Source of the DNA: Cyathus striatus
Taxonomy: Eukaryota; Basidiomycota; Agaricomycetes; Agaricales; Nidulariaceae
DNA length: 64,000 nucleotides
NCBI GenBank assembly: GCA_025738555.1
Contig: JAOVFP010000013.1
Span: forward strand, 558,001-622,000
Reading direction: 5' to 3'
The position numbers were made by a program, and so were the translations under genes. The notes beneath the pieces were generated by a model, which was not told the origin of the DNA, ran no database searches, and was given only the letters and a program-made list of their open reading frames with translations. Below, piece by piece: positions 22,701 through 33,380 of this stretch (positions within the stretch are counted from its first letter, which is position 1; the number at the start of each line of letters is the position of its first letter).

Positions 22701-23300
22701 ATTTTTGTGACACTTGCTCCCGTTTCCTGTTGGAGTCGTGTTGGCTTTCGACTTTCGACACCAGTCCTCTGTGTGCTATGCTTTAAGACGTTAGGCGTTG
22801 GGTGCGGGGAGTGGGGGTACGAAGATGGACGGTGGACGGCCTTGGCTCGTGGGGTGCTGGCTGGACATTGGCCGCCCTGTTGACCACGACTGCGCCTTGG
22901 TTGGCGGTGCGTCGTGGTCGGGAGGGAGGGGTCGGTTATGTGTTTGTTGGGACTTTGAGTCTACCAGTGCTGCTTGTTCCCATCGTCCCCTGTATCACAC
23001 CGGCTCCCGCTTCCCTCATCGTTTCTCCACCTCTCCACTCCTTTGTGCGCAACGTGGCGAAGGGTCGGGTGTTGGGCGTTGGGGGGTACGATGGGAGGTG
23101 GTTGCGCTCTTCGTCATCCAGTATGGGATTCAGGCTGGGGTTGTACGATGCAGGTGTAGCGGTTGTGCTGGCTTTCGCTTCCTCATTCATCCTACGCGGT
23201 TGGGTGGGGTTGGGTTGGAAGTGGGGGGCTTGAGGCTCTGAAAGGCTCTGGCTCTCGACAACCCGCTCCTGATTTCCAGCTTCGCTCGTATACGCGCTTT
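22701..23300. repeat. GC-rich mosaic repeat, block 1
   Basis: This is G/T-rich sequence on the plus strand with recurring phrases such as TTGGTTGGCKGTGCGTCGTGG and GTTGGAGTTGTGCTGG, shared with blocks at 24.4, 27.5, 31.2, 33.4 and 43.8 kb. Frames up to about 150 codons are open on several strands because of composition. Confidence 0.6.
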
Positions 23301-23955
23301 GGGCTTTCGTTGGGACCGTGAGCTACCGCCCAGATCGTGCATGCCATTGGCCTTCACCTTACTATCAACCCTCCTTTCTCTTCTTATCGCTATCGCTTAC
23401 AGCTTCGCTAACTCGTACCACAGAACGAAGACGACCTCACAGCACAGCTCGTCAGGCTCCTGCTAGAGTTCCTAGAAGTGTTCGGGGGCTGAAGGCTAAG
23501 AAGCCATCCCTTTCTGGAGAAAGTGTACATCCTTTCCTTTCCTTCCTCCTCGCGCTTTTTAGCTTTAACTTCCATCCGCTCCCCTTCTCGCAGCATGCGG
23601 GGAAGTACGTCCCCTGCAAGTACCCTTCTTCAAGTCGAGGGGAGATGAGCTAATGAGGCTATGGATAGATATCACTTCCGGATCGTATGTCTTTTCGTTT
23701 CCTTGTATGTGGAGGGTAGAAGGCTGATATTGTGGTGGATAGCATCGCTCTCGTGGGATGTAGTGCAGGAACGGATTCCAGCTGTTGACTTCGTGTACAA
23801 GTATGAGCATGTGTTTGCTTTCAAGTACGTCCTCCCTTACTTCCCTTTCCTATCTTATCAATCTGACTCGTACCTACCTGCCAACAGTTAATCGTTCCGA
23901 GCGCACCTAGACGACACAGCAGTGAAATACAACTATATACGTCTCTACACACGTT
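23301..23955 (+). other. Unrecognised exon-like sequence
   Basis: This non-repetitive stretch has exon-like pieces with plausible splice sites, for example an acceptor at about 23422 followed by NEDDLTAQLVRLLLEFLEVF, and an acceptor at about 23593. It looks like a captured gene fragment, but no family was recognised and the frames are broken. Confidence 0.3.
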
Positions 23956-24925
23956 ATGTTCCTGCCTAAAGAGCTGTTGGGTCTGGGTCGATGGGATTAT
24001 ATGTTATGTGCTAGTGTGTTTGTGCACCAGTCAGAGCAGGCTGCTTCTGTTGGTGCCACCCCCCCTTCGCTCGTGTGCGCTTTGGGCTTTTGGCTTTGTG
24101 CGGTGGGGTTCTACATCGAGCGCCTTGTGTGTTGTGCGTGTGTGTCCGTGTTGCGCTCTGAAGTTGGAGCTGTGCTGGCTCTTTACCCATTCACCCGTTT
24201 AAGTCTGTGTATACCTTGCTCTCTCTCCTTTGCTCCTATGTGCTTTTGGCTTTCGCTGCGTTACGTTAGAATCTCGTTTGCCTCTGTTTTATTGTCTCTC
24301 GAGTCTCTTTTCCTCTTCTTCTCTCTCTCTCTTCCTTCCTCTCCTCTATCTTTTCCACTCGCTAATATCCCCACACAACATGTAGTCAAACCCCGACAAT
24401 CAGATGGGTCATGGGGCGGTGCTTCAGGCAGCGCAGGAACCCAGTACGACCCCAACAGGAACTAGCAGCATATACAGCCCCCAAAACCCCCAAGCCCGAC
24501 CCAGCGCACAAATGCACACACAACGCATAAGCCCATCCAGCCATCCACCCACAGCCGCAGTCCCAATGCAACAAAGAGCCAACGTCCAACGCTCAACGCT
24601 CAAAGCACTACAGAACGCCCATGAAACCCCACCCACAGCGCACAGCGCATACGCCCATCCACCCACACCCACACCCACACCCACACCCACAGTCGCCAAC
24701 CCCCAACGAAGGCCTAACGTTCAACGTCCAAACCTCAAAGTGTCACAGAACCCCACCCTACCCCCTTCAAACACACGCACAACCCACAGCGAGCAAGCTC
24801 GAAATCGACGGCCCACATCGTGAAAGCTGCACGATGCACCTCACCGAGGGAGGGGGATGTCAATGATGACGGGTGGCAGTGGCAGCACGCACAACTCCAA
24901 CTCCAACCAGAAACGAACAACAGAC
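23956..24925. repeat. GC-rich mosaic repeat, block 2
   Basis: Two halves face each other. A G/T-rich half (23956-24350) and a C/A-rich half (24440-24900) meet at a copy of the GTAGTCAAACC..CAATCAGA exon start (24383-24430). It includes short (CCCACA)n runs at 24658-24690. No gene is supported. Confidence 0.55.
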
Positions 24926-24929
24926 CACA

Positions 24930-25110
24930 CTTTCGCTAGATCCACAACCTTCTTCATGAGCCCCAAGTTTTTCTCTTGTGCGAAGAGTTGGTGGTGTTGC
25001 GCTAGGATAGATTGGAGGGCAGGGTAGGATGGGTAAGCGGAGATTAAGGCTGCGTAGGGTGTTTGTTTGAGGAGGCGGGGGAGCAGGGGGTGGGTTGATT
25101 TTGGGAGGGG
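24930..25110 (-). pseudogene. CSN3-like PCI-domain fragment 3
   Basis: The minus-strand frame reads LLKQTPYAALISAYPSYPAL, continues to HHQLFAQEKNLGLMKKVVDL, and breaks off after AKVWS. It aligns with the helical part of CSN3 that holds the Asn-Met-Gly-Leu-Val-Lys motif just before the winged helix. It joins GC-rich repeat on one side. The upstream exons at 25.25-25.4 kb (for example VLEEFCRDYDIEQARAAPDC) may belong to the same gene. Confidence 0.7.
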
Positions 25111-25119
25111 ATTAGGCTG

Positions 25120-25740
25120 CAAGCGAAGCGAACATCAGTGAAACGAAAGGAAGAGGGGATGAGGAGAGGGGGGGCTTGTTGTGGCTTTTTGTATCGTTAG
25201 CGTATGCCAAGAGAGAAGAGGAGGCGGACGTACGACACCAGCTTCGTATGTCGCCTTTTGAATTGCTTTGCCAGCACCAGCACTAAATTCCCCTAAGCGT
25301 ACGAAAGAAGAGACGAAAAGAGGAACATACCACAATCGGGAGCAGCTCTAGCCTGCTCAATATCATAATCCCTACAAAACTCCTCCAAAACCTCCCAACG
25401 AGGGGACAAAGCATCAGATACACTCAACCGTGCGCATCTATCCCATCCTCAACAGTCTCTTTTAACCCCCCTGTCAAAACCGAACGAAAGAGCTCACAAA
25501 TATATAAAACGCCCAACATATTCCCTCTCCCATCGAAGACATCGAGGGGATCTTGACCGCTCGAGAGGGGACTTGCTCAGACTAAACCGCTCGTTTCGCG
25601 TGGGATCCCTCTGGGGGTGTACGCGAGTGCTTGTATGTTATTCGATGTGGTTAGGATTTGGAGGGGCCATGGTTTGGTCGTCTGTGTGGGTGGGCAGCAA
25701 TCAAGTAAGTCAAACAACTTGAGGAGATCGTCCAAGGGGG
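25120..25740 (-). other. Possible further exons of the CSN3-like gene
   Basis: Minus-strand exon-like pieces (about 25450-25350, reading VLEEFCRDYDIEQARAAPDC, and about 25290-25240, reading EFSAGAGKAIQKATYEAG) are followed by introns with good donors. They precede the CSN3 PCI fragment on the same strand. The assignment to CSN3 rests on position only. Confidence 0.35.
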
Positions 25741-25746
25741 TATGCC

Positions 25747-25781
25747 AAAAAAAAATACCGACCTGTCGGTTTTTTTTTTTT
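25747..25781. repeat. A-run / CCGACCTGTCGG / T-run palindrome
   Basis: Nine A, then TACCGACCTGTCGGT, then twelve T form an almost perfect palindrome, followed by GACCTACCCTACCTACC. A related T-run with CCTACCTACCCTACC occurs at 26897-26932. The pair could be the ends of a small element. A eukaryotic transcription role is unlikely. Confidence 0.4.
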
Positions 25782-26067
25782 CGAGACGTCGACCTACCCT
25801 ACCTACCTATAGTAGATGACTAATGCGATCAATTTCCTAATACGGAATGTCATCTATTTTTAGTATGTCCCGGCTAAGTTTACTGAGTCCCAACAACGCT
25901 ACATAGTAAGTTACGATTTTCGGAGCCAACTACTATCGGCAATCAGTAGTTCGGGTTGCTCAGTACTTCGTGTTATTGCTTTTATGACCGTTGGTAGATA
26001 GATTCCTCATAATGAAAAGCGATATTCAAGTGTAATACTACTAGATAAGATAGGTAAAATTTTGAGG

Positions 26068-26595
26068 TCAGAAGAGTATGAGAATGTCGACAAAATTTGC
26101 CCAACACGAACTACTGATTGATGATAGTATTGTATGAAGTACTCTAGCGTGCTCGCTTACCTTTAACTCTTCCTTCTTCATTGTTTTTGCATGCGCTGCA
26201 AATCCAAGTACATGGAATAGGCCCCCTGGAAATACAGTAGTCATGGTATTGTAAAAAGATTTGGTGGGTTCCATAGCAGACATGTGTATGTATATATTAC
26301 TTACATATTCAGTTTCATATCCAACATAATTACACTTCATCCCAACAGTTTCCTTTTCCGAATCTTTCTCATATTGGAATGCTTGAAGGGTGTTATATGT
26401 CAGTGTGACAGCAATCCATCTTCCTTCTTTTCCCCTTCCTTGTCCCTTTTCACCTTAGTGGTAACACAAGTTTTGCTCCCCATTTGATTATGGATAAAGT
26501 TCTGAATTCCGACTTTTGAGCACTTCATATGCTCCCTGCATTCTGGGCAAATAGCATATCCCTCAGAGTCGACAACTACTAGTGGTGCTTATACA
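26068..26595 (-). pseudogene. 'CPEC' zinc-cluster family fragment
   Basis: The minus strand begins VVDSEGYAICPECREHMKCS, continues with GSKTC, and breaks at a TGA after DGLLSH (about 26425). A later frame reads GGLFHVLGFAAHAKTMKKEE and ends at a GTAAGC donor. Proteins starting with this EGY-x-x-CPEC-x-x-H-x-x-C motif form a large uncharacterised family in Boletales-like genomes. That link is from memory, and function is unknown. It is probably a relic. Confidence 0.45.
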
Positions 26596-27379
26596 TGTGC
26601 CAATAGCTAATGCCATGCAATAACATACCAAGTGCATCATGAACATGCTGTGTTCACTGTCAGTGACAGCATGCAATAGAAAATAGCTCATGGATATAAT
26701 CATAAGATAAGATAACAAAAATCTTATCCAAAACGATCAAATATGATGCACATCAAGTATTATTTGCATGGTATACTGCTCAGAGGTGCCGATCCAACAA
26801 CAGAGCACATAAACCCATAAATATATAGCTAATAATACATTAGAAAAACTCTTCTAGAGCCTCTCAAAGTATAAGTGCAAAGGGTTCCATAAATTTTTTT
26901 CTGGCCTCCGGCCTGACCCTACCTACCCTACCCCCTGTGGGAAATTACGGTTGGCATGCCCCCTTGAGATCGTCGCGCCGAGAACGAAATGATGTTTGGC
27001 AAATCAAGTACAGATAAACAAAAAACGTCACGTGGTAATGCGCAATTGATGAACGAAAGATACAAGAAAGATATTTGATTTGCAGCTAATGTATTGATTC
27101 GAAGAAATTGTGTGGGTCGGATGGTCCCGGTCCCGTGCTACTGTCATCCCATAACTCCCGACGAAGTTGAACGAACATCAACCCGCACACCCCTCCAGAG
27201 TCAAAATCATATCACTTCCCAACTACTCTAAACAATGATCTTTTAAAGTACACAGAGCAAAAAAAAAAAAGGGGGGGGGGATTACACTGGAATGATGGTA
27301 TATTGCATGCATGTAGACCACGACCCTCCCTATTTCCTCCCCCCCATCTCATTTAATAAAATTCATAAATCACCAATTC
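26596..27379. other. Non-coding, AT-rich to mixed
   Basis: No gene is seen. It contains a T-run plus CCTACCTACCCTACC near 26897-26932, a 12-A/10-G homopolymer junction at about 27260-27281, and from 27235 a segment (ATGATCTTTTAAAGTAC) shared with 30908 and, inverted, 34917. Confidence 0.3.
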
Positions 27380-27500
27380 CTCCCAAGAAGGTCCCAGATT
27401 CTCACCGCCCACCAAATCACCCTGCCCAATGACCCCATTGCCGCATGACACACCACCTCATGTGCCGTCCAATTGTTGGTTGTTGACTACCTGTTGTTTT
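27380..27500 (-). pseudogene. Recurring terminal exon 'TAHxVV...WAxRIWDLLGR', copy 1
   Basis: On the minus strand, after an intron end ACAACAG, one frame reads NNWTAHEVVCHAAMGSLGR, then VIWWAVRIWDLLGRN. The same frame is conserved in the copies at 31073-31215 and 34695-34826, so this is real protein-coding ancestry, the last exon of an unidentified gene. Here it is cut short by a stop. Confidence 0.5.
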
Positions 27501-28460
27501 GGGAGGGGTTAGTTAGATCAAAGGGAAGGGGGAAGAGAGGAAGAAAACAAAATGCAGCGCATACGATACATCCACATAGCCAGGATCACGGCAGAAAATG
27601 AGTACGATGGAGGAGTTCGACCAGCCGCAGCAGTCGAAACGAAAGCACAGTTGTGCACAAACGACGCGTGGAGAATGAGGAAGGGGAAGAGGAGTCGAAA
27701 GCCAGCACAATGGGAACGAGCAACGACCAGCATAGACAATTGTAGCTACAATCCCAATCCAGCCCAACGAATGCCAAAAGCGTAGCACGACCCCTACCAA
27801 CTGTACACACAAACGTACAAGGGACGAAGGAGAGGAAGGTGGGTGGTTGTGAGCCAGCACCAGACAACTCCAACGTGAACTGGTAGCATATACGGCTCTT
27901 CAGAGCCCCAAGCCCCAACCAGCGCACAAAAACAAACGCAGGAGCCCATCCACCCACATCCACAGCCACAGCCGCACTCCCAGTCCAGCCTCACCCAACT
28001 GTATGTGCAAAGGAGAGAAAGAAAGGAGAGGAAGGTGTAGATAGATGTAAACGGGGGGTTGAGAGCCAGTACAACTCCAACGGGAGGAACGAACAATAGA
28101 CTGGACCTGCAACTGCAAAAAGTTTGAGCAATCAAAGCGAGCTCCACCAGCCAAATCGCTAGCACAAGCCCAGAAAGTTTGAGCTAAGTTTAGAGTTTGA
28201 CCGGGTTGCAGGTCCAGTCTAATGCGTATACAGCCCTCCACACTTAAGCTCGCACATTTCTAACCCAACCTCACCCAACCGTGTGCACGATGCGCAGAGG
28301 ACGAAGGCTAGCACAACTCCAACGGGACCTAGCATCGTACACTCCAGCCTGAATCTCGTAGCTGAATACAGAGCGCAGCCATTTATATTTAGGTATTGAT
28401 TATCCCGAAGCGAAGAAGAGGTGATAAGGCCATCATCATCCTCACACACTGACACCCTGC
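27501..28460. repeat. GC-rich mosaic repeat, block 3
   Basis: The C/A-rich plus strand holds phrases such as CCAACCGTGTGCACGATGCG and CAACTCCAACGGGA that recur at spacings of roughly 100-150 bp and in other blocks. Open frames of 110-130 codons on the minus strand are composition artefacts: they overlap each other and lack shared motifs. Confidence 0.6.
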
Positions 28461-29240
28461 TCCCTCAGCACCGGTGCGTGCCTGAGGCATCATCCCACGA
28501 TTTGTCTGATTTTTTGTTTTTGACTACCTGTTGTTGTGAGGGGCATCAGTAGTGCCGTGGAAGAGAGGACGAGGAAGAGAAAGGGAGATCATAACGGCTC
28601 GATTACGCAGACTACTCTCCTACGGGTAAGGAAGAGGGCTAGCGCGTGCTTGGGACAGAACAGAAGATGGATAAGGGAAAAAGGGGGCCTTGAGCATGCA
28701 CCAACCGTATATAGCAGAGCATACTCCACAGTTGAACCACAAACAGTTAGCGACACGCTTAAGTACAATGCAACAACCCATTCAGCCACAATCACAATCG
28801 AAAACCCAACCTAATCTAATTGGTCGAGAGCCAGTAAGACTCCAAGCAATACATATACAGCCTTGATTTGAATGGACCTTAGTACACAATGCGGGGCATA
28901 AGCAGTTGCAACCCAAATCCCATGCCCGAACTGGCTTGCAAACGAGTAGGTCATCAAGTATCACGCGTCAACGCGTCAACCGAGCCTTAGTCCTAGCAGA
29001 ATCGGCAGCACGAACAACGTCCAAAGCGGGGTAGAACCAGCATACGCAGAACACGAGCATAGCCCGGTACCCCAACCAAGTCCAAAAGGCCGTCCACCAG
29101 TGATTAGCTGACTAGTAACCCCCAACCAAGATTTCCTCAAACGCATGGGAGCGCACAAGAGGTCAAGAGCTCGATACGACAGATGAAACACATGCATAGA
29201 TACTAAAATACAAGAACAAATGAAATAATGAGCTACGCTC
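28461..29240. repeat. GC-rich mosaic repeat, block 4, with partial exon head
   Basis: It begins with another inverted copy of the recurring exon start (28465-28535; minus strand VVKNKKSDKSWDDASG) and continues into mosaic repeat with ACTCCAACGGGA/CCAACCAAGTCC phrases. No gene is supported. Confidence 0.5.
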
Positions 29241-29249
29241 GAATAGCGA

Positions 29250-29340
29250 ATCCAACGCACCTTGCTAAAATATTCTCTCCCTCGCCCAACCTCCCCATCC
29301 AACTCAACACAGCATCTATGCCAGCGCTTGTACATCATTC
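29250..29340 (-). pseudogene. CSN3-like tail exon, fragment 4
   Basis: The minus strand encodes DVQALA, then after a stop ELDGEVGRGREYFSKV, matching the tail exon of the other CSN3-like copies (LLDGEVGCGREFLSKV). It ends at the same GTGAG/GTGCG donor position. Confidence 0.65.
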
Positions 29341-29886
29341 ATATCTTGCTCTGCTTGGGTCGAAGGTCGGAGAATCAGACTTGGTAAGTGCGAAGAATGA
29401 AGAGGGGAAAGAGACAGAAAAGTTGGAGAGAAGAATGGAGGGGATGAAACTTACATTATTGTTGCGCATGCCTCTGGTACGGAGTTCGGACCGGAACTGG
29501 GAACACTTCCGTGACACGTTGCCTCAGATGAGTGCTGTGACATGGAATCGTTTCGCACTTCAACAATTGTAGCTATAAATTGCGAACCCACTCTGGCCTA
29601 TAGGCTTAGATCAAGTGTAGTATCTGTTCTTAATAGTTTAGCCACTATTATGAGGGCAGTGCCCTCATACCAGGTTATCTAATTTTTGCCTCCCCAGCTT
29701 CCAGAGCTCTGCTTGCATCTCTGGAACACGATGACCTTACTGCTGCACTACCGGCTTGTGTCATCAGGGAATTCTTCTTTTCTGAAGTCTTTCTTTTTGC
29801 TACTTGTCTTGAGATGGCCTGTAGGCTAAGCTTTGTAAGGTAGCAAATGGAATTTGACTTTTCTATTAATTTTTGTTACTTATATG
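29341..29886. other. Unassigned, possible exon remnants
   Basis: A minus-strand donor (AATGTAAGTTTC near 29453) follows a short open stretch. Nothing was recognised. The sequence from 29640 on looks unique. Confidence 0.25.
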
Positions 29887-30664
29887 TCATATATGAAGGG
29901 GTTTCTTTCTTTTTTGGATTATCTCAGACTCATAGATTGTAGTGTTATTTGGTAGTTGGTAGTTAAGGATCTGGAGAAAAGGGTCCTTTAGCCGATATTT
30001 TATTTTCACTAAAATGTACCCAGTTCGAACAATCACGAACATCGGATGAACGTGGCTGGCGAGGTCGGGGAAGCTGTCGAAGGGGAATACATGAGTGGTA
30101 ACCATATCCTCGCTCAGTGGAGTTGCGAGGACATTCCGGCAAGTGAGTATAACATTGTCCATGTGCTGTACAGGAAACAATCAGTAGGCAAAAACATTCA
30201 CTCTAAAAGAAAACAATGAGTAGGTACGCAGGTCTAAAATGATACGTCAAACATACCTTGATCTCAGGAAATTTTGAATCCAGATTCTCATAGTAAGTCT
30301 GGACGGTATCCTTTTCTGGTAACAAGATCCATTGGGCCCGTTGAAACATTTTGGTAAGTGAGATTCCGACTACGTCTAAGTTCAATACGTGATAAACTGT
30401 GAAATTGAACAATTACGCACCTGCGAAGATGTTGGATCTAGAATCTAAATCCAGGGTTCCTTTCTGCATGCCCCAAGCATACTCCAATGAGTCCAGCTAA
30501 TGGATATAAGTATATAGATATAATGTTGATGGTGTTGTGCGTACGGAGGATGGCTTTGTTCTAATCATTGATTTAGGTATCATACGTCAGTACCCGAGGC
30601 CCCAGTTGGATGAGTTGTTCTCCACCAGGCAACAGTCGTTGCTAGAATCGGTAGAATCAGACAT
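29887..30664 (-). pseudogene. HNH-like basidiomycete protein, nonsense at codon 26
   Basis: Exons 30664-30545, 30496-30421, 30375-30257 and 30165-29887 join in frame (198 codons) with GT-AG introns. The product resembles a large basidiomycete family of HNH-nuclease-like proteins: NDCCLVENNSSN and IPKSMIR, then LDSLEYAWGMQKGTLDLDSR, MFQRAQWILLPE, HMDNVILTCR, and VFPFDSFPDL leading to HPMFVIVRTGY. The family link is from memory and the catalytic His-Asn-His set is not clearly visible. Codon 26 is TGA (30587-30589), where the sibling 5' exon at 35.15 kb has TGC (Cys). The first-exon match and shared upstream sequence show that the two are duplicates. Confidence 0.6.
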
Positions 30665-31072
30665 GGTTATCACTGGACAAGATGAAGAATATACGGTTCA
30701 AGTGGGCTCGAATTGTGAATGTTACTCTCATGTTAAGAGAAGAGGTTCAATGAGATTAACACATTACTTATGTTCGTAATTAGAGGAGGAATGATAGAAT
30801 CAACGAAGAAACAGAGTTAGTCCGTATCACGTGCCGACCCTGACATAGTGCACTCTCCTGCAGAGTCCAATCTTGCCTGCAACACACCCTTCACAACCGC
30901 TCTCAGAGATGATCGTTTAAAAGTACGGAAGACAAAAATGGTACAAGAAAACATAAAACATCAAAAACGTTAAAGAAAAAATGTGATACACTGACCCTTT
31001 GAAAGGCTAAGTAAGTAACAATTGAAAATTGTATGCACACCAGAACGGCATATCTCCCCCCTTCCTCCCCAC
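30665..31072. other. Upstream and module sequence shared with 34.86-35.14 kb
   Basis: The leader before the HNH-like ATG (CACTTGAACCGTATATTCTTCATC, minus strand) and the ATGATCGTTTAAAAGTAC module near 30908 both recur, inverted, at 35.1 and 34.9 kb. They are part of the inverted duplication and do not code. Confidence 0.5.
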
Positions 31073-31215
31073 TTAATACAATTCACAGCCCACCAAACTC
31101 CTCCCAAAAAGGTCCCATATCCTCATTGCCCACCTAAACGCCCTGACCACCAACGCCAGTGGCGTCTGCCCCACCCGACGCACTGTCCCATGAGCCGTCT
31201 GAAAGTTGTTGGTTT
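31073..31215 (-). pseudogene. Recurring terminal exon, copy 2
   Basis: After an acceptor CAACAACAG the minus strand reads VVKTNNFQTAHGTVRRVGQT, then VVRAFRWAMRIWDLFGRSLV, and ends GCELY-stop. It matches copies 1 and 3 in the same frame, with substitutions concentrated outside the WAMRIWDL core. The source gene is unknown, and the upstream exons are replaced by mosaic repeat. Confidence 0.55.
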
Positions 31216-31239
31216 TGACTACCTGTTGTTGGGATAGAG

Positions 31240-32060
31240 GAAGGGTTGATTCGGTTAGAGAGAGGGGAGAAAGGAAGGACGGAAGGTAGAAATATGAGGA
31301 GAAAGGGAGAGTCCCCAGCACAACACAATGTAGCGCGTGAGACACATCGACACAGCCAGGAACACGGAAGTAATGGATACGAAGCAAAGCCCCACCCAGC
31401 CGCAGCAGTCCCAACGAATGCCCAACCGTGCACACATGACGCGCGGAGGACAAAGGAAGGGAGATCGAAAGCTTGCACAGCTTCAATGAACAACAATCGC
31501 GTATACAGCCGTACAGCCACAATCCCAACCCAACTCAATGAAGGTCCAAAAGCCAGAGCCAGCTTAATACCAACACCAACAGGAGTTGCATCGTACACTC
31601 CAACTAGCCTGAATCTCATACCTCCCAATGCCTAAAGCGCCCACACACCTGACAGCCTCCAAATGGACGAAATGTATGCACACCTCAAGTGCGTACACCC
31701 AACTCTACACCACGTTGAGCACGAAGGAGCATGAAGATGGAGGATCAGAAAGAACGTGGGAGTCAGTACGACACAGGGGACGACGGGAACGAGCAGCATT
31801 AGTGATCCCAAATTCATCACAAACGCATAGCTGACCCTGCCCGACCCGTCCACGACGCACCAGCCAACCAAGGCGTAGCTGTGGTCACAATGCAGCGCAA
31901 GAACAATAGAGCCAGCACTTGCACTTGCACGAGCCAGGGCCGTCCACCGTCCACTGCCGTCCACCAGCTCCCCGCACCTAACCCTCAACGCCTTGAAGCT
32001 TGGCACACAGAGGACGGGTTTCGAAAGTCGAGAGCCAACGACTCCAACAGGGAACAAGAT
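31240..32060. repeat. GC-rich mosaic repeat, block 5
   Basis: The C/A-rich plus strand uses the same phrase set as block 3 and is mirrored by block 6. The overlapping 129-164-codon frames on both strands lack shared domains and are treated as artefacts. Confidence 0.6.
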
Positions 32061-32345
32061 CAAGTGTCGTGAAAGTGTATACCCACTTTCTCAAAGTCTG
32101 AGGTGGATAGAGTTCTGAGAGATGTGCAGGTGCAGGCGGAGATGTTGGCGTTGTTGGATGGGGAGGTTGGGTGTGGGAGGGAATTTTGAGGAAGGTGAGC
32201 TTGGGTTTTGGTTTGGAGTTTGGAGTGGTGGTGGTGTGCAATACCGGGAGGGAGAGGATGAAGTCAGTGTATTGGTGGTTTGCTACTCGAGCTAGGGCTT
32301 GTAGGATGCTTTTCTGTGCTTTAGCGCACCAGATCCGGATATCCA
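32061..32345 (+). pseudogene. CSN3-like tail exon plus spacer, fragment 5
   Basis: The plus strand reads SEVDRVLRDVQVQAEMLALL, then DGEVGCGRE, with a 1-bp loss before LSKV. The GTGAGC donor and the spacer (GGATGCTTTTCTGTGCTTTA) also found at 22.45 and 33.33 kb come next. The pattern is the mirror of 22.44-22.70 kb. Confidence 0.65.
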
Positions 32346-32690
32346 TTGTCTGTGACTCGTCAGTGCCGTCTGGGGGATCGGAGAAGGATACGGTACTTAG
32401 ATATGTGAATTGTGTGTGTAGGATTCTTTGTTCTATCCGCGAACGAAGTGAGTATAAGGAAAAAGGGGGAGGGAAGAATGGAAGAGAGAACAGACCTCAA
32501 ATTGACTCCCTAACCTCCTCCTCCCCCATCCCCCCTCTCGTCCATTATCGCTTCCCCCACCCCCATCACCAGCATCATGCTCCATGCTTTTACTAGATCC
32601 ACAACATTCTTTAAATGCCCAGGTTCTTCTCGGTTGCAAAGAGTTGGTAGTGGACTGTTGTGGACAGGTAGCGGTAATTGCGCAGATATT
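32346..32690 (-). pseudogene. CSN3-like PCI/winged-helix fragment 6
   Basis: Minus-strand order: HYQLFATEKNLG (32680-32630), a frameshift, NVVDLVKAW, Gly/Glu-rich linker, and an intron ending TTCGTTCGCG. The RILHTQFT...TVSFSDPPDG exon (32440-32365) comes last. It is collinear with the copy at 43.3 kb but internally deleted. Confidence 0.65.
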
Positions 32691-33105
32691 GCTAATGTAT
32701 ACAGCGACAGGCGGAGTTTGAATGCTATCCTTCCTGGTGGAGGGGATTACAGCTTACGATTCGTCCTATTCGTAGGCGAGGGGATAGTTGAGTTCGAGGA
32801 TGGCAGCTGAGGAAGAGGGTATACAGACGAGGAAGTGGAACACTGCGCTTGGCAGCCAAACACATCTGCTTGCCTAACACGCTGAGAGCGCCAGTATGCC
32901 ATCATCATGTATTTATTTAAATTCCGATCAAATGCCCGTTGACGCGCCTTCAAGCTCCTCAACAAGCAACCACTTCCCTACCAACACCGTGCATATCCGG
33001 AAGAACGAAAAGAAGCAGGCACTCCATCACACCCTCCTACTTTCTAAGAAAAAGCTGTTTGTCAGACACATTCCCTGGTCTGCACTTGACAGCACATCAG
33101 GAATG
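32691..33105. other. Centre of the large inverted duplication
   Basis: This is unique-looking sequence between the two mirrored arms. A plus-strand stretch (GGGGATTACAGCTTACGATTCG) near 32740 resembles 22185 inverted (minus strand). No gene was recognised. Confidence 0.35.
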
Positions 33106-33380
33106 GAAGAAGTTATGAAGATGCAAAGTCGAAGCACTCAACGGTTCTTAGGGATGTGCAGCACAGGCTGAGGTGTTGACCCCTCTGGATGAGAAGGTGG
33201 GGTGGGAAGGAGTTTTTAAGTAAGGTGAGCTTTTCTCTTTTCTTGTTTCTGCTGGTTTTCTGGTTTGCGATATTGGGGAGGAGAGGAATGAGTCAGTGTA
33301 GTGATGGATTGCAGCTGGAGCTAGGGCTCGTAGGATGCTTTTCTGTGCTTTAACGCACCAGGTCCAGACGCCCATCGCTC
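33106..33380 (+). pseudogene. CSN3-like tail exon, fragment 7
   Basis: The plus strand reads RSTQRFLGMCSTG in one frame, and in the homologous frame VLRDVQ...LDEKVGW then SFK/LSK, followed by a GTGAGC donor at about 33220. The same spacer as fragment 5 comes next (GGATGCTTTTCTGTGCTTTA near 33336). It is a degenerate copy. Confidence 0.6.

Noticed and set aside
22798..23241. Two overlapping plus-strand frames of about 145 codons
   Set aside because: They overlap in different phases over the same GC-rich mosaic repeat and share no motif with any frame in the homologous blocks.
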